Origin: Marinomonas ostreistagni
Lineage (GTDB): Bacteria > Pseudomonadota > Gammaproteobacteria > Pseudomonadales > Marinomonadaceae
Direction of reading: 5' to 3'
Length of the DNA stretch: 64,000 nucleotides
Assembly: GCF_016888445.1 (NCBI RefSeq)
Contig: NZ_JAFEKF010000006.1
Coordinates: 49,681-113,680 of the forward strand
Made by a program: the position numbers and the translations under genes. Of the stretch, positions 8,881 to 17,817 are shown in pieces; positions within the stretch are counted from its first letter, which is position 1; the number at the start of each line of letters is the position of its first letter. The notes below the pieces were generated by a model, which saw only the letters and a list, made by a program, of their open reading frames with translations, searched no databases and had not been told where the DNA came from.

Positions 8881-9648
8881 ATGACTCAACTATCTCTTTG
8901 GCTAGCATGCATTTTAGCACTCGTCGCCGGCGCAACCTATTACCTGCGCCCGAAATTTCGTGCCGCGCAAACGCTCGGAGCCATAGCGATTGTTGTGCAC
9001 ACCATGGCCTTGATCCAATTGCTCGGCAGCAAAGACGGCTTTGACTTCCTCACTATTGGGCTGCTGATCGCACTGATCGGCAACCTTTTGCTTTGGTTTA
9101 GCAACCGCGATAAGGACCTTTCGCTACTATTAAGTGTCGCCTATCCGATGGCGGCGCTGATTATTGCTCTTAATGCGGTCGAACCTTGGCATTTGCAACA
9201 GTTGCACAGTGCCTCTTTAGGCACCTCGATGCATATCTTAATCGCTTCAGTCGCTTACAGCTTGTTTACAGCCGCCTGCGGGGTTGGCATTTTATTGGCG
9301 ATTCAAGAGTACCAACTCAAACATCATCGCCTCAAACAACTGCTGCGCGTGCCACCACTACAAACATTAGAGCGCTTAATGTTTGAATTTATTTGGGCGG
9401 CGTTTGTCTTACTGAGCATCACTATTGCCACTGGCTTCTATTTTATTGAAGACATGTTTGCGCAACACTTAGTGCACAAAACCGCATTTACCATCGCATC
9501 TTGGTTTGTGTTTGCAGGCTTGCTAGCTGGTCGACACTTTGTTGGCTGGCGCGGTCAGCTGGCGGTTAAGTTGACCCTGAGTGGCTTTATTCTGCTTATG
9601 ATTGGCTATTTTGGCTCACAGATCGCCATGGAAATACTGAATAAATAA
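8881..9648 (+). CDS. ypjD: YpjD-type inner-membrane protein, cytochrome c assembly (CcsA/CcmC) family
   Basis: A 255-aa protein with about eight hydrophobic segments, beginning MTQLSLWLACILALVAG. The region around LHSASLGTSMHILIASVAYSLFTAACG and WAAFVLLSITIATGFYF resembles the CcsA/CcmC haem-handling fold, with histidines H183-type positions that I cannot assign exactly. The YpjD branch, always beside ffh in gammaproteobacteria, has no firmly proven role in cytochrome c maturation. It is divergent from ffh and followed 71 bp later by a CorB-type gene that has its own promoter. Confidence 0.85.
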   Translation: MTQLSLWLACILALVAGATYYLRPKFRAAQTLGAIAIVVHTMALIQLLGSKDGFDFLTIGLLIALIGNLLLWFSNRDKDLSLLLSVAYPMAALIIALNAVEPWHLQQLHSASLGTSMHILIASVAYSLFTAACGVGILLAIQEYQLKHHRLKQLLRVPPLQTLERLMFEFIWAAFVLLSITIATGFYFIEDMFAQHLVHKTAFTIASWFVFAGLLAGRHFVGWRGQLAVKLTLSGFILLMIGYFGSQIAMEILNK

Positions 9649-9657
9649 GCGTGGCAT

Positions 9658-9686
9658 TTGACACTCGATGCACAACCCCTAATAAT
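9658..9686 (+). promoter_or_regulatory. Predicted sigma-70 promoter of the corB-like gene
   Basis: A perfect -35 box TTGACA (9658-9663) and AATAAT (9681-9686, 5 of 6 matches to TATAAT) are 17 bp apart. The start codon TTG is at 9720. Confidence 0.65.
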
Positions 9687-9719
9687 CCGATCAGATCTAA
9701 TAACTGAGGCATTTTTTTC

Positions 9720-10976
9720 TTGAACGAAGTTCCCTTAAGTATTCTCTCTGGAATACTGTTTTTCTTAATCATTTTATCTGCTTTCTTCTCAAGCTCAGAA
9801 ACCAGCATGCTGTCGATGAACAAATATCGTCTCAAGCATTTGGTCAAAAGTGGACATAAATCCGCCAAAAAAGCGAGCAAATTGCTTGAACGTCCAGATC
9901 GTCTGATCGGCGTTATCTTGATTGGTAACAACTTCGTTAATATCCTTGCTTCGGCGATCGCCACTATTATTGCTGTGCGCATCTGGGGCGACGCCGGTGT
10001 CGCCATCGCGACGGGCGCATTGACCTTAATCATCCTGATCTTTGCCGAGGTTACTCCAAAAACCATGGCGACGATCCACCCAGAAAAGATCGCGTTCCCA
10101 GCCTCTTGGGTACTGACCGTACTGTTAAAAGCACTTTACCCTCTAGTCGTGATCGTCAACACCATGTCCAATGGTTTGATGCGCTTACTTGGCATCAAAC
10201 AAATCCATGGCAACCATGACAAACTTGGCTCAGAAGAGTTGCGCACCGTAGTGAACGAAGCCAGTGGTTTGATTCCACCCGCCCACCAAGAGATGTTGCT
10301 ATCGATCCTCGACCTTGAAAACGTCTCCGTCGAAGACATCATGGTGCCACGTAACGAAGTCATCGGTATCGATATCGAAGACTCGATCGAAGAAATCATC
10401 GCGCAAATCTGTGAAACCCGTCATACCCGTATGCCGGTTTATAATGGCGAGATCAACAAAGTCATCGGCATCCTACACGCGCGCCATGCAGCGCAGTTTT
10501 TGCGTGAGCCCAATCCATCTAAAGCGGCTTTATTAAAAGCAACGCTGGAGCCTTACTTCATTCCAGAAAGCACGTCGATCAATACCGTGTTATTAAACTT
10601 CCAGAAAGATCACCAACAAATGGGGATCGTGGTCGATGAATATGGTGATGTGCAAGGTATTGCGGCACTGGAAGACATCTTAGAAGAAATTGTGGGCGAG
10701 TTTACGCCGCCACAAGAAGACGAAGAAGAAGAGATCGCCCTACTTGATGATGGTTCATTCCGCATCGAAGGCTCGACTCATATTCGCGACATTAACAAAA
10801 CTCTGAGCTGGCATTTACCGACTGACGGCCCGAAAACGTTAAATGGCTTGATCATTGAAACACTGGAATTCATCCCAGAGCACCCTATCAGCTTATGGGT
10901 CGACAACTACATGATCGAGATCCAAGAAATCGAAGACAAGGTTGTCAAATACGCCCGCTTAGAGCACAAACGCTAA
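9720..10976 (+). CDS. HlyC/CorC-family (CorB/YfjD-like) CNNM transporter
   Basis: A 418-aa integral membrane protein implicated, as a family, in Mg2+/Co2+ efflux and Mg homeostasis. Order: DUF21/CNNM transmembrane domain (about 1-190, with the characteristic SAFFSSSETSMLSMNKYRLKHL start), two CBS domains (about 200-320; VEDIMVPRNEVIGI), and a C-terminal CorC_HlyC domain (about 340-418, DDGSFRIEGSTHIRDINKTL). The start is TTG at 9720 with TGAGGC about 10 bases upstream. It lies 12 bp before a Nudix gene, suggesting cotranscription. Confidence 0.93.
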   Translation: MNEVPLSILSGILFFLIILSAFFSSSETSMLSMNKYRLKHLVKSGHKSAKKASKLLERPDRLIGVILIGNNFVNILASAIATIIAVRIWGDAGVAIATGALTLIILIFAEVTPKTMATIHPEKIAFPASWVLTVLLKALYPLVVIVNTMSNGLMRLLGIKQIHGNHDKLGSEELRTVVNEASGLIPPAHQEMLLSILDLENVSVEDIMVPRNEVIGIDIEDSIEEIIAQICETRHTRMPVYNGEINKVIGILHARHAAQFLREPNPSKAALLKATLEPYFIPESTSINTVLLNFQKDHQQMGIVVDEYGDVQGIAALEDILEEIVGEFTPPQEDEEEEIALLDDGSFRIEGSTHIRDINKTLSWHLPTDGPKTLNGLIIETLEFIPEHPISLWVDNYMIEIQEIEDKVVKYARLEHKR

Positions 10977-10988
10977 CGAGGAGTTGTC

Positions 10989-11534
10989 ATGAGATTCTGT
11001 CCAAAATGCGGTCACCAAGTAAATATGGAAATCCCTGAAGGTGACAATCGCGAGCGTGCTGTTTGCCCTAACTGCGCCTTTATCGACTACGATAATCCGC
11101 GCATGATTACTGGCACCATCCCTATGTATGAAGGCAAAATCTTACTCTGTCGTCGTAATATAGAACCGCGCTTTGGCTATTGGACACTACCTGCTGGCTT
11201 TATGGAAAATGCCGAGACTACCTTACAAGGCGCACTGCGTGAGACGCTAGAAGAAAGCGGTTCAGAGGTTATTGCTAAGCAACCTTTCTCTATGATCAGC
11301 ATCCCTCACGTCAATCAAGTACACTTGTACTTCCTTGCTGAGCTGGCGCAAGCGGATTTTCACCCGACCTCAGAAAGCTCAGAAGTCGCACTGTTTGCGT
11401 TAGACGAAATTCCATGGGATGAAATCGCCTTCAGCAGCGTCACCAAAACTTTAGAATACTTTATCGCGGACCACAAAGCTGGCCATTACGGTTTCCACGA
11501 AGACAGCATTATCGTTAACTCTCAACCGCAATAA
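10989..11534 (+). CDS. Nudix hydrolase with N-terminal zinc ribbon
   Basis: A pyrophosphohydrolase of unknown substrate. Residues 1-30 form a zinc ribbon (C4, C7, C26, C29). The Nudix box starts at G70 (GFMENAETTLQGALRETLEESG), matching Gx5Ex7REUxEExGU. It is 181 aa, shorter than NudC, and lacks the SQPWPFPxS array that marks NADH pyrophosphatases. It follows the CorB-like gene by 12 bp, with GAGGAG before the ATG. Its last 20 bp overlap the end of the convergent NIF3-like gene. Confidence 0.92.
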   Translation: MRFCPKCGHQVNMEIPEGDNRERAVCPNCAFIDYDNPRMITGTIPMYEGKILLCRRNIEPRFGYWTLPAGFMENAETTLQGALRETLEESGSEVIAKQPFSMISIPHVNQVHLYFLAELAQADFHPTSESSEVALFALDEIPWDEIAFSSVTKTLEYFIADHKAGHYGFHEDSIIVNSQPQ

Positions 11535-11823
11535 GATGATAGGCCACCTCTTCGTAGGGGTGGCTTTGCTGCAAAGCCTGCACCACCACTTCTTTAAGCT
11601 CTGCCAACAGCACCATTTCCACACGGTATTCCGCTACCGACTCAAGTTTGCCCGACTCACCAATAAAAGGGTTCGCGTCCGCTGACGGGCGAAATTGTCC
11701 CAGACCTTTGACCTGCCAACAACACGCTTCATAGTCACCAATGCGTCCAGCACCAGCAGCGAACACCGCCTCTTTCACTTCCTCTAGATGCGTCTCAGGC
11801 ACATAAAATACTAACGAATACAT
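11515..11823 (-). CDS. Stand-alone NIF3 insert-domain-like protein (YqfO/CutA-like fold)
   Basis: A 102-aa protein resembling the small central domain of NIF3/YqfO-family proteins, which adopts a PII/CutA-like ferredoxin fold: MYSLVFYVPETHLEEVKEAVFAAGAGRIGDYEACCWQVKG... ending HPYEEVAYHLIAV, where the HPYEEVAY motif is diagnostic. The metal-binding NIF3 halves are absent. Function unknown. It overlaps the convergent Nudix gene by 20 bp and follows the DUF72 gene by 17 bp, so it is probably in the greB-DUF72 operon. Confidence 0.83.
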   Translation of the reverse strand: MYSLVFYVPETHLEEVKEAVFAAGAGRIGDYEACCWQVKGLGQFRPSADANPFIGESGKLESVAEYRVEMVLLAELKEVVVQALQQSHPYEEVAYHLIAVES

Positions 11824-11840
11824 AATTGATCTCTCTTACT

Positions 11841-12707
11841 CTACAGAAGCCCCATTTGCTCATGCTGCACAGGTAGTTGTACCTGCGCCACATAATCTGG
11901 CAGCGCTTGCTGTAATTTTTGATCCAACCAACTGGCCAGCGTCGGCGCGGCAATATTATCGGAGGAATGCACAAATACCGTTGGCTCACGCCCTTCCTGC
12001 AGCCACTGACTTAACTTATGACCCCACTGATCCAGCCAAACATGATTGCGCTCTAATTCTGGGTGGCCAATAAAGCGCACCACCGGATGCTCTGCGGTGG
12101 CGATTGCATGACACGGTACCCGAGGCTTTTTCTGCTGCGCATCGACCAAACTTTCACAATATGCTTGTGTCGAAAACACCGGCCGCGAGTCCATTACCAC
12201 CTTGTTGCATTGAGTATCTGCCAATAATCTTAACAACGCCGCTTCTTGATCACCTTTATCAAAAAAGCCCACATTGCGCACTTCAACACCCAAAGCAGAC
12301 GACAGGCTCCAGCTTTCACAAAGCTTCGCAATAAGCGGCAAATGCCGCGGCTCTACGGTCGCCGGAAACTGCAACATGGTAGGCCCCAGCAACGACTCAA
12401 TGGGTTTAAGTAGCGATTGGAAAGCACGCCAAGCCTGTAAGCATTCTGCTTCACTTAGCTCATTAAATTGATGCGCCACCGCACGGGGCACTTTGAAGCA
12501 AAAGCGAAAGCTGTCCGGCACTTGCACTGCCCAGCGCTCAATTTGCTCCGGCGCCACATCTGTATAAAAGGTGCTGCCAACCTCAACGCTGCTAAAAAAC
12601 TTAGCGTAATGCCCCAAGCGCAAGCCTGTCGCCTCAGAGCGAGGGTAGAGGTAATCCACCCAAGCAGGATGCTGCCACTGCGCCATACCAAAGCGAATCT
12701 TAGACAT
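11841..12707 (-). CDS. DUF72 (YecE-like) family protein
   Basis: A 288-aa protein of the DUF72 TIM-barrel family, function not established. Family hallmarks include the N-terminal RFGMAQWQHPAWVDYLYP, EVGSTFYTD (usually E-vN-sFY), FRFCFKVPRAVAH (usually F-fs-K-pr-iTH), LGPTMLQFP, EVRN and a late WLDQWGHKLSQW. Its ATG shares one base with the greB stop codon (TGATG), indicating translational coupling to greB. Confidence 0.9.
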   Translation of the reverse strand: MSKIRFGMAQWQHPAWVDYLYPRSEATGLRLGHYAKFFSSVEVGSTFYTDVAPEQIERWAVQVPDSFRFCFKVPRAVAHQFNELSEAECLQAWRAFQSLLKPIESLLGPTMLQFPATVEPRHLPLIAKLCESWSLSSALGVEVRNVGFFDKGDQEAALLRLLADTQCNKVVMDSRPVFSTQAYCESLVDAQQKKPRVPCHAIATAEHPVVRFIGHPELERNHVWLDQWGHKLSQWLQEGREPTVFVHSSDNIAAPTLASWLDQKLQQALPDYVAQVQLPVQHEQMGLL

Positions 12708-13210
12708 CAGGGCTCTACATACTCAATCGCTTCGATAAAGAATGTACGCTCACCGCCTGCACGGCGTAGCGTGACCTCATCACCTTCGCGGCGTTTGAGT
12801 AGCGCCTTAGCCACCGGTGAATCCATGCTGATGTAGTGCTCGTGGTGGTCAATTTCATCCGGGCCGACAATGCGAAAGCGCTCTTGCTGACCGTCGTCAT
12901 CTTCAAGGGTTACCCAAGCGCCAAAAAATACCGTGCTACGGTCGATCGGTAGGCGATCTACCACGGTGCACTGATCTAAGCGTTTTTCGAGATAACGCAC
13001 ACGACGGTCGATTTCACGCAGTTGCTTCTTGCCGTAGATGTACTCTGCGTTCTCTGAGCGGTCACCAAGCTTAGCCGCATCGCTAACACTTTGCGTCACC
13101 GCAGGACGCTTCTCTTTCCAGAGGTATTTAAGCTCGGCCAACAGTTTGTCAGCACCTTCTTTGGTGATGTAAGCCGCTTTGGGCGCGCCAGGGGGACGAT
13201 ATCGACTCAT
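12707..13210 (-). CDS. greB: Transcription elongation factor GreB
   Basis: Enters the RNA polymerase secondary channel and stimulates transcript cleavage in backtracked complexes. It is 167 aa: an N-terminal coiled coil (about 1-85) with the tip acidic residues in SDAAKLGDRSENAEYIYGKK, and a C-terminal FKBP-like domain (GPDEIDHHEHYISMDSPVAKALLKRREGDEV). The N-terminus MSRYRPPGAPKAAYITKEG and the YIYGKKQLREIDRRVRYL stretch indicate GreB rather than GreA. It is followed by, and coupled to, DUF72. Confidence 0.95.
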   Translation of the reverse strand: MSRYRPPGAPKAAYITKEGADKLLAELKYLWKEKRPAVTQSVSDAAKLGDRSENAEYIYGKKQLREIDRRVRYLEKRLDQCTVVDRLPIDRSTVFFGAWVTLEDDDGQQERFRIVGPDEIDHHEHYISMDSPVAKALLKRREGDEVTLRRAGGERTFFIEAIEYVEP

Positions 13211-13239
13211 ACTGATTCACTTTCACACACGGTTTAAAC

Positions 13240-13270
13240 AAAAAAAAGGCGCTTGGGAAACCGAAGCGCC
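13240..13270 (-). terminator. Rho-independent terminator after the mscS gene
   Basis: Stem GGCGCTT/AAGCGCC (13248-13254 with 13264-13270), 9-nt loop, followed on the minus strand by seven T (13247-13241). Confidence 0.88.
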
Positions 13271-13290
13271 TTGCTTGCTAAGCGGTAATC

Positions 13291-14118
13291 TTAGCTGTCT
13301 TTAGACAAATGTACATCCATTTGTGGGTATGGAATACCAACACCGTTCTCATCAAAGGTGTACTTAATTTTTTCTAGCAAGTCAGACTTAAACTGCAGCA
13401 AATCGCCAGAGTTAACCCATACACGCACACTAAAGTTAACCGAGCTGTCTGCTAATTCAGAGACAAAAATCACAAACGCAGGATCCGGTAACACACGCTC
13501 GTCGTTCTCTAAAATGCCTTTCATCAGCTCACGCGCTTGGCGAATATCGGAATCGTAGCTAATGCCTACGGTTAAATCCAAACGACGCGTCGCTTGGGCT
13601 GAGTAGTTGATAATAGTGTCGTCCATCACCGATGAGTTCGGTAGAATCACACTGCGGTTATCCAAGGTTCTTAAGTACGTATGAAACAGCTCAATACGAT
13701 TAACCGTACCCATTTGACCCGCCACTTCAACAAAGTCGCCCGTTTTGAAAGGGCGCAGCAAGATAATCAAAACACCTGACGCGAAGTTCGACAAAGAACC
13801 TTGTAGTGCCAAACCAACGGCAAGACCGGCGGCACCTAAAATGGCGATAAAGGACGTCGTTTCAACGCCAATTTGCCCCAGCGCCATCAACACCACACCG
13901 GCAAACAACAGCGCGTACAAAATGCTCGAAGCAAAGCCTGCTACAGCACTGTCTACTTTTGACTTAAGCATGCGCGCTTCCAGCCAATCCGCGACTTTTC
14001 TCGCGATAAACTTACCAATAAAGAAAATCAGAATGCCGACAATGATCGACACACTCTTTTCAGTTAACCAAGGTAGCCACTGACTCCCTTCATCCATCCA
14101 TTGCTCTAATTCATTCAT
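13291..14118 (-). CDS. mscS: Small-conductance mechanosensitive channel, MscS family
   Basis: Releases solutes at the inner membrane on hypo-osmotic shock. The 275-aa length matches canonical MscS. Three N-terminal hydrophobic segments are present (about 20-40, 62-85, 90-120); the pore-lining helix is GAAGLAVGLALQGSLSNFASGVLIILLRPFKTGDFVE with the Gly/Ala pattern typical of MscS TM3, followed by the beta domain (GQMGTVNRIELFHTYLRTLDNRSVILPNS) and the alpha/beta domain. It ends at a strong terminator, and the upstream DUF2489 pair reads the same way. Confidence 0.93.
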   Translation of the reverse strand: MNELEQWMDEGSQWLPWLTEKSVSIIVGILIFFIGKFIARKVADWLEARMLKSKVDSAVAGFASSILYALLFAGVVLMALGQIGVETTSFIAILGAAGLAVGLALQGSLSNFASGVLIILLRPFKTGDFVEVAGQMGTVNRIELFHTYLRTLDNRSVILPNSSVMDDTIINYSAQATRRLDLTVGISYDSDIRQARELMKGILENDERVLPDPAFVIFVSELADSSVNFSVRVWVNSGDLLQFKSDLLEKIKYTFDENGVGIPYPQMDVHLSKDS

Positions 14119-14137
14119 GCTCTACTTCCTCTCGATT

Positions 14138-14509
14138 TTAAGCTAGGTAATCTACCTTGTGCTGCCACTCATCTAAAAGTTCAGCCAATTTTTCTAAACC
14201 CGCCTGCGAGAATACGACATAAACCATACCTTGGCTTACACGAGTATTCATCGCATGCAGTTCGTCTATCGCAATACACTGCCCACGCAGCGTTTCAATT
14301 TCATTATCGTAGCGCACTTGCATGCCGATAAAAATATGCCACTCACGCTCTAAGAGCTCTTGCTCTACAGCCTGACGCAAAATACGTACACAAGCCTCTG
14401 CGTCCATTTGATAATACGGCACACGTTGCTGATGCTTGATAAAAAACACGACAATCACTGCAAACAGCACAAAGCTGATTAGAAACGCCAGCAAGGCCTC
14501 TACGATCAT
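14138..14509 (-). CDS. Hypothetical membrane-anchored protein
   Basis: A 123-aa protein I do not recognise. One N-terminal transmembrane segment (about residues 5-25) is followed by a soluble alpha/beta-looking domain (about 30-123) rich in charged residues and ending LLDEWQHKVDYLA. Its start overlaps the end of the upstream DUF2489 gene by 4 bp (ATGA type), so the two are translationally coupled and probably act together. Confidence 0.7.
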   Translation of the reverse strand: MIVEALLAFLISFVLFAVIVVFFIKHQQRVPYYQMDAEACVRILRQAVEQELLEREWHIFIGMQVRYDNEIETLRGQCIAIDELHAMNTRVSQGMVYVVFSQAGLEKLAELLDEWQHKVDYLA

Positions 14510-14970
14510 TGTTCAAACGAATACGCAAGTAACGTCTGCTTCGCTTGGCGCAGCTGCTCAATATGTTGCGCTTCCAAGGCTTCCATTTCATCACGATATT
14601 TACGGCGCGCCTTCAGTGGCAAATTGTTCCATTGATCATGGGTTGGGATGTGCTGGGTATTCTCTTCTACCACATAGATCGCACTAACATGTTCGTGCTC
14701 AGACAGATCAATACCCAGTTGGTCGAGCAAGTTTTTGACCCGAATGGCCGCTTCGGTCCACGTCAGCTTCTCGTCTTCCTCAACCGCTTTCATCAATATA
14801 CGAATACTTTCAATGCGCTTCGCGCGCTCTTCTTGCAAACGATCTTCGCCAGCTTGGATACGCTCGGCTCGCGCACGGTTTTGCTTCAACTGTTTGGTAA
14901 TTGCAATCAATGACACGACGATCACAACAGCTGAAACAAGAAGGGCAATAACAAAAGAATCAATAGACAT
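14506..14970 (-). CDS. DUF2489 family membrane-anchored protein
   Basis: A 154-aa protein: an N-terminal transmembrane helix (about 5-25), a charged coiled-coil segment rich in Arg and Glu (about 28-70), and a C-terminal region with DQLGIDLSEHEHVSAIYVVEE and THDQWNNLPLKARRKYRDEMEALEAQH. This resembles DUF2489, a family of unknown function in marine gammaproteobacteria. It is overlapped by 4 bp by the following membrane-anchored gene. Confidence 0.75.
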   Translation of the reverse strand: MSIDSFVIALLVSAVVIVVSLIAITKQLKQNRARAERIQAGEDRLQEERAKRIESIRILMKAVEEDEKLTWTEAAIRVKNLLDQLGIDLSEHEHVSAIYVVEENTQHIPTHDQWNNLPLKARRKYRDEMEALEAQHIEQLRQAKQTLLAYSFEQ

Positions 14971-15081
14971 AAGTCCCCTATCTTTTAATGGAAGATTAGA
15001 ACTTATTCTACACAGGGATGATCAATCGATCAGCAAAAGAAAGGCAAATGGGCACTGCTAGAGGCGCAATGCCCAAGATTT

Positions 15082-15198
15082 TCATTTTTTGTCGCGTGTA
15101 ATGTGACGATACGCCAACACGCCAAACCACACCATGATCGCAGTTGTTACTGCAATCACCAACAGTCCCGCAATCACAACATCGTCCATAAACATCAT
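15082..15198 (-). CDS. Small single-span membrane protein (38 aa)
   Basis: Thirty-eight codons from the ATG at 15198 (GGAG lies 5 bases upstream) to TGA. The product is one hydrophobic helix (about residues 7-29) followed by a basic tail, YRHITRDKK. Size and layout recall the short DUF3149-type membrane peptides, but the match is not strong enough to assert. It lies 111 bp upstream of the DUF2489 gene in the same direction. Confidence 0.6.
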   Translation of the reverse strand: MMFMDDVVIAGLLVIAVTTAIMVWFGVLAYRHITRDKK

Positions 15199-15270
15199 AG
15201 CCACTCCTCAATCAGATAAACAACACCAAGGTAGAAGAGAAGCGGATAGACAGTGCTGACACATGTCAGG

Positions 15271-16086
15271 CTAATTTTTAGACAAGGTTAAGACCTCAAA
15301 CAAAGGCTGATATAAGTCAGGCGAGGCGACTAATAGGTGCTCACCATCGATGGCTAATGGCCATTGTCCAGACGTATCAGCAAAGTGCCCCACTCGCGCG
15401 CCCGCCTCTTGCGCAATCAACGCGCCAGCGGCCATATCCCAAGGTTTAACACTTTCGTAGTAACCATCCATTTGTCCGCAGGCAACCGCGCACAGGTCTA
15501 ACGCCGCCGAGCCGTTACGGCGGATATCTTGGCAATGGCTTAGCACCGATGACAGATAACCCATTAATTCCGGCAATGCGTCTTTTTGGTACGGAAAGCC
15601 AGTGGCGATAATCGCGTTGCGCAGCGCATCACGCTGACGTACCTGAATCACCTCATCGTTAAGCCAAGCCCCTTGGCCTTTGGCAGCGGCGTAGGTTGCC
15701 GCCAAAAACGGTGCATGCACCACGCCAACCCAACGCTCACCACGATAAAACACCGCAATCGACACCGCCACATGCAACAGCCCTTGCGCATAGTTAATGG
15801 TCCCATCAATCGGATCAATCACCCACACCGGCACATCACTGTCGTGCGCCAGTGCCAAATCAGGTGATGATTCTTCCGACAGTATCAAGTGATCAGGAAA
15901 GGTATAGCGAATTTGTCGGCACAAATACTCATCAATAGCCACATCGGTCGAGGTGACCAACTCATGATGATCTTTATATTCGGCAGAAAAGTCCGCTTGC
16001 TCACGGGCTTCCACCATAATAGCCCCAGCGTGCTTGGCCCAGCTTTTAGCGTAGCTTAGCCACTCATCAACCGTTACTTCATCCAT
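15271..16086 (-). CDS. Inositol monophosphatase family phosphatase
   Basis: A Mg2+-dependent sugar-phosphate/PAP-type phosphatase of the IMPase superfamily. Metal-binding motifs are SEESS (E of motif A), WVIDPIDGTINYAQG (motif B, DPIDGT) and WDMAAGALIAQEAGARV (motif C, WD). The substrate cannot be told from sequence; it is not SuhB-like in its C-terminus. The start chosen is the ATG at 16086 (271 aa), with AGGAG 7 bases upstream; an upstream TTG at 16107 has no such site. It follows the esterase by 10 bp. Confidence 0.9.
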   Translation of the reverse strand: MDEVTVDEWLSYAKSWAKHAGAIMVEAREQADFSAEYKDHHELVTSTDVAIDEYLCRQIRYTFPDHLILSEESSPDLALAHDSDVPVWVIDPIDGTINYAQGLLHVAVSIAVFYRGERWVGVVHAPFLAATYAAAKGQGAWLNDEVIQVRQRDALRNAIIATGFPYQKDALPELMGYLSSVLSHCQDIRRNGSAALDLCAVACGQMDGYYESVKPWDMAAGALIAQEAGARVGHFADTSGQWPLAIDGEHLLVASPDLYQPLFEVLTLSKN

Positions 16087-16096
16087 GATCTGGCTC

Positions 16097-16765
16097 CTAT
16101 GATGCAAACCGTTGGGTTAGCCAAGCAGCAATATCCTGTACTTGCTCTGGGCAAACCGCATGCGGCATATCGTAAACCTGGTATTGCGTGGTAAAACCCC
16201 GTGCCTGTAGCTGCTCATTGGCACGACCGCCCAAGATAGGCGACACGACGTTGTCTTGGTTGCCATGGTGAATCAAAAATGGCGCGGCGCCATTGCTGTG
16301 CGTCGCCGCTTCAGGCAATGCGCTCGCGTCGGCCAAGTAAGTGGATAGCGCCATCACGCCAGCCAGCTTGTAATTACCACGCAGCGCTACTTGATAGGCA
16401 ATCACGCCACCTTGAGAAAAACCGGCCATAATGACGTTATCAGAAGAAATTCCCTGTGCCGCCAAGTCTTCGATAATCTGCTCGATTTGCTCAGCAGACT
16501 CCTCGATATTAGCCATATCGACTTTACGCTCAAGGGTCATTTCCAAAATATCGTACCAAGCACGCATCGGCATACCGCCATTAATCGTCACTGGACGCAT
16601 CGGCGCATTAGGAAGAATAAAGCGCACCGCTTTACCGCCAAGATTAAGCTGTGGCACCAACCCTTCAAAATCATGGCAATCTGCTCCTAGCCCATGCAGC
16701 CAAATCACAGCGACTTCAGGGCTGTCGCCAGTGTCTACGGTTAAATATTGCAATGCTTCACTCAC
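16097..16765 (-). CDS. Alpha/beta-hydrolase carboxylesterase (EstB/YpfH-like)
   Basis: A 222-aa serine esterase of the phospholipase/carboxylesterase family. Visible motifs: WLHGLGADCHDF (oxyanion region), nucleophile elbow GFSQGG, late HGNQDNVV (Asp) and MPHAVCPEQ (His). No signal peptide, so cytoplasmic. The start is GTG at 16765, with GGAGAG five bases before it; the open frame upstream is not family-like. Natural substrate unknown. Confidence 0.9.
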   Translation of the reverse strand: MSEALQYLTVDTGDSPEVAVIWLHGLGADCHDFEGLVPQLNLGGKAVRFILPNAPMRPVTINGGMPMRAWYDILEMTLERKVDMANIEESAEQIEQIIEDLAAQGISSDNVIMAGFSQGGVIAYQVALRGNYKLAGVMALSTYLADASALPEAATHSNGAAPFLIHHGNQDNVVSPILGGRANEQLQARGFTTQYQVYDMPHAVCPEQVQDIAAWLTQRFAS

Positions 16766-16833
16766 GGATACTCTCCAAAAAAATAGGCCATCGAATACAC
16801 GATAGCCTATCATAAAGCACATCCGCTAAGGCA

Positions 16834-17817
16834 TTAGTGCGCCCTAGGTAATTTCGTCTTAATCACCGTTTGATGCTCATCGAGCATAAAGTGTACGTCA
16901 GCACTTTGGGCCATAGAGCAAATCATATGGCGCGTAATCCGCTCGTAGTATTGCATAAAGCCTTTCAGCGCTTCGGGCGACATCACTTTAATGTCTAACG
17001 TGTCTAACACACCGCCATGGATATCATGCAAATGCGCCTCAAGTACACGCTCCTGCTTGTTGCGCCAATCGTACACCACATCAAAGCTAGGCGGCTGCAT
17101 CCACATCTGCACATCAATCAACTCAAATAAGCGTTTATAATCTTGCTGCAATTGCTCATTCACCGCATGTCGCCAGCTCGCATCGGCATCTTTATCCGCC
17201 TCTAGGCGGTTTATTGGCTCGTTCAGACTCTCTTCAGACATAGGCGATGCACCAACACACCAACCTTCGAAAAAGATCACATCAACAGGGCCTGCAACCT
17301 CCTGCCAGCGATGCACCGGCTTACGGTCGTCCAAGGATTTATCAAACTTAGGCACGTACATGACCTCACCTTCTTGCAGGTGTTTTAAGCGATCAAATAT
17401 GGTCAGTGCTAATTGCGTATCATGGGTACCAGGAACGCCACGCGTAGCAAACAGTGGGTGGGCAGTTTCGGCATAAGCCAGGCGGTCTTTTTGCGTTAAA
17501 TACAAATCATCCAAACTGACCACCACGGCATTTAGATCAAACCCCTTGGCCAAGATATGGCTAACAACTGCACAAAAGGTAGTTTTCCCGCACCCTTGCG
17601 GCCCGCCCATCCCCAGCACCAAAGGCTGATGCTTGGGTCTAGAGTACTGGCTGACCCAGCGGGCAAACGGCAAATAAAGGTCGTCTAGTCGGTCCGCCAA
17701 TGACTCATCAGCGTACAATCCTTTCAGAGTTTGCTCGACGTCAAAACGCAAACGCTCGGCTAATGAGGCAGGCAGATTATGGGCTTGGCTAAGCAAGCGT
17801 AATTCTGTGATATTCAT
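16834..17817 (-). CDS. D-glycerate 3-kinase-like P-loop kinase (YggC/plant-type GLYK)
   Basis: A 327-aa kinase with Walker A GGPQGCGKTTF (about 89-100), VVVSLDDLYLTQKDR, HPLFATRGVPGTHD and VDVIFFEGWCVGA, a motif series shared by plant-type D-glycerate 3-kinases and E. coli YggC. The family phosphorylates glycerate at O3, linking glycerate salvage to glycolysis; the bacterial substrate here is inferred. It lies upstream of the esterase-phosphatase pair, 68 bp away, in the same direction. Confidence 0.85.
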   Translation of the reverse strand: MNITELRLLSQAHNLPASLAERLRFDVEQTLKGLYADESLADRLDDLYLPFARWVSQYSRPKHQPLVLGMGGPQGCGKTTFCAVVSHILAKGFDLNAVVVSLDDLYLTQKDRLAYAETAHPLFATRGVPGTHDTQLALTIFDRLKHLQEGEVMYVPKFDKSLDDRKPVHRWQEVAGPVDVIFFEGWCVGASPMSEESLNEPINRLEADKDADASWRHAVNEQLQQDYKRLFELIDVQMWMQPPSFDVVYDWRNKQERVLEAHLHDIHGGVLDTLDIKVMSPEALKGFMQYYERITRHMICSMAQSADVHFMLDEHQTVIKTKLPRAH

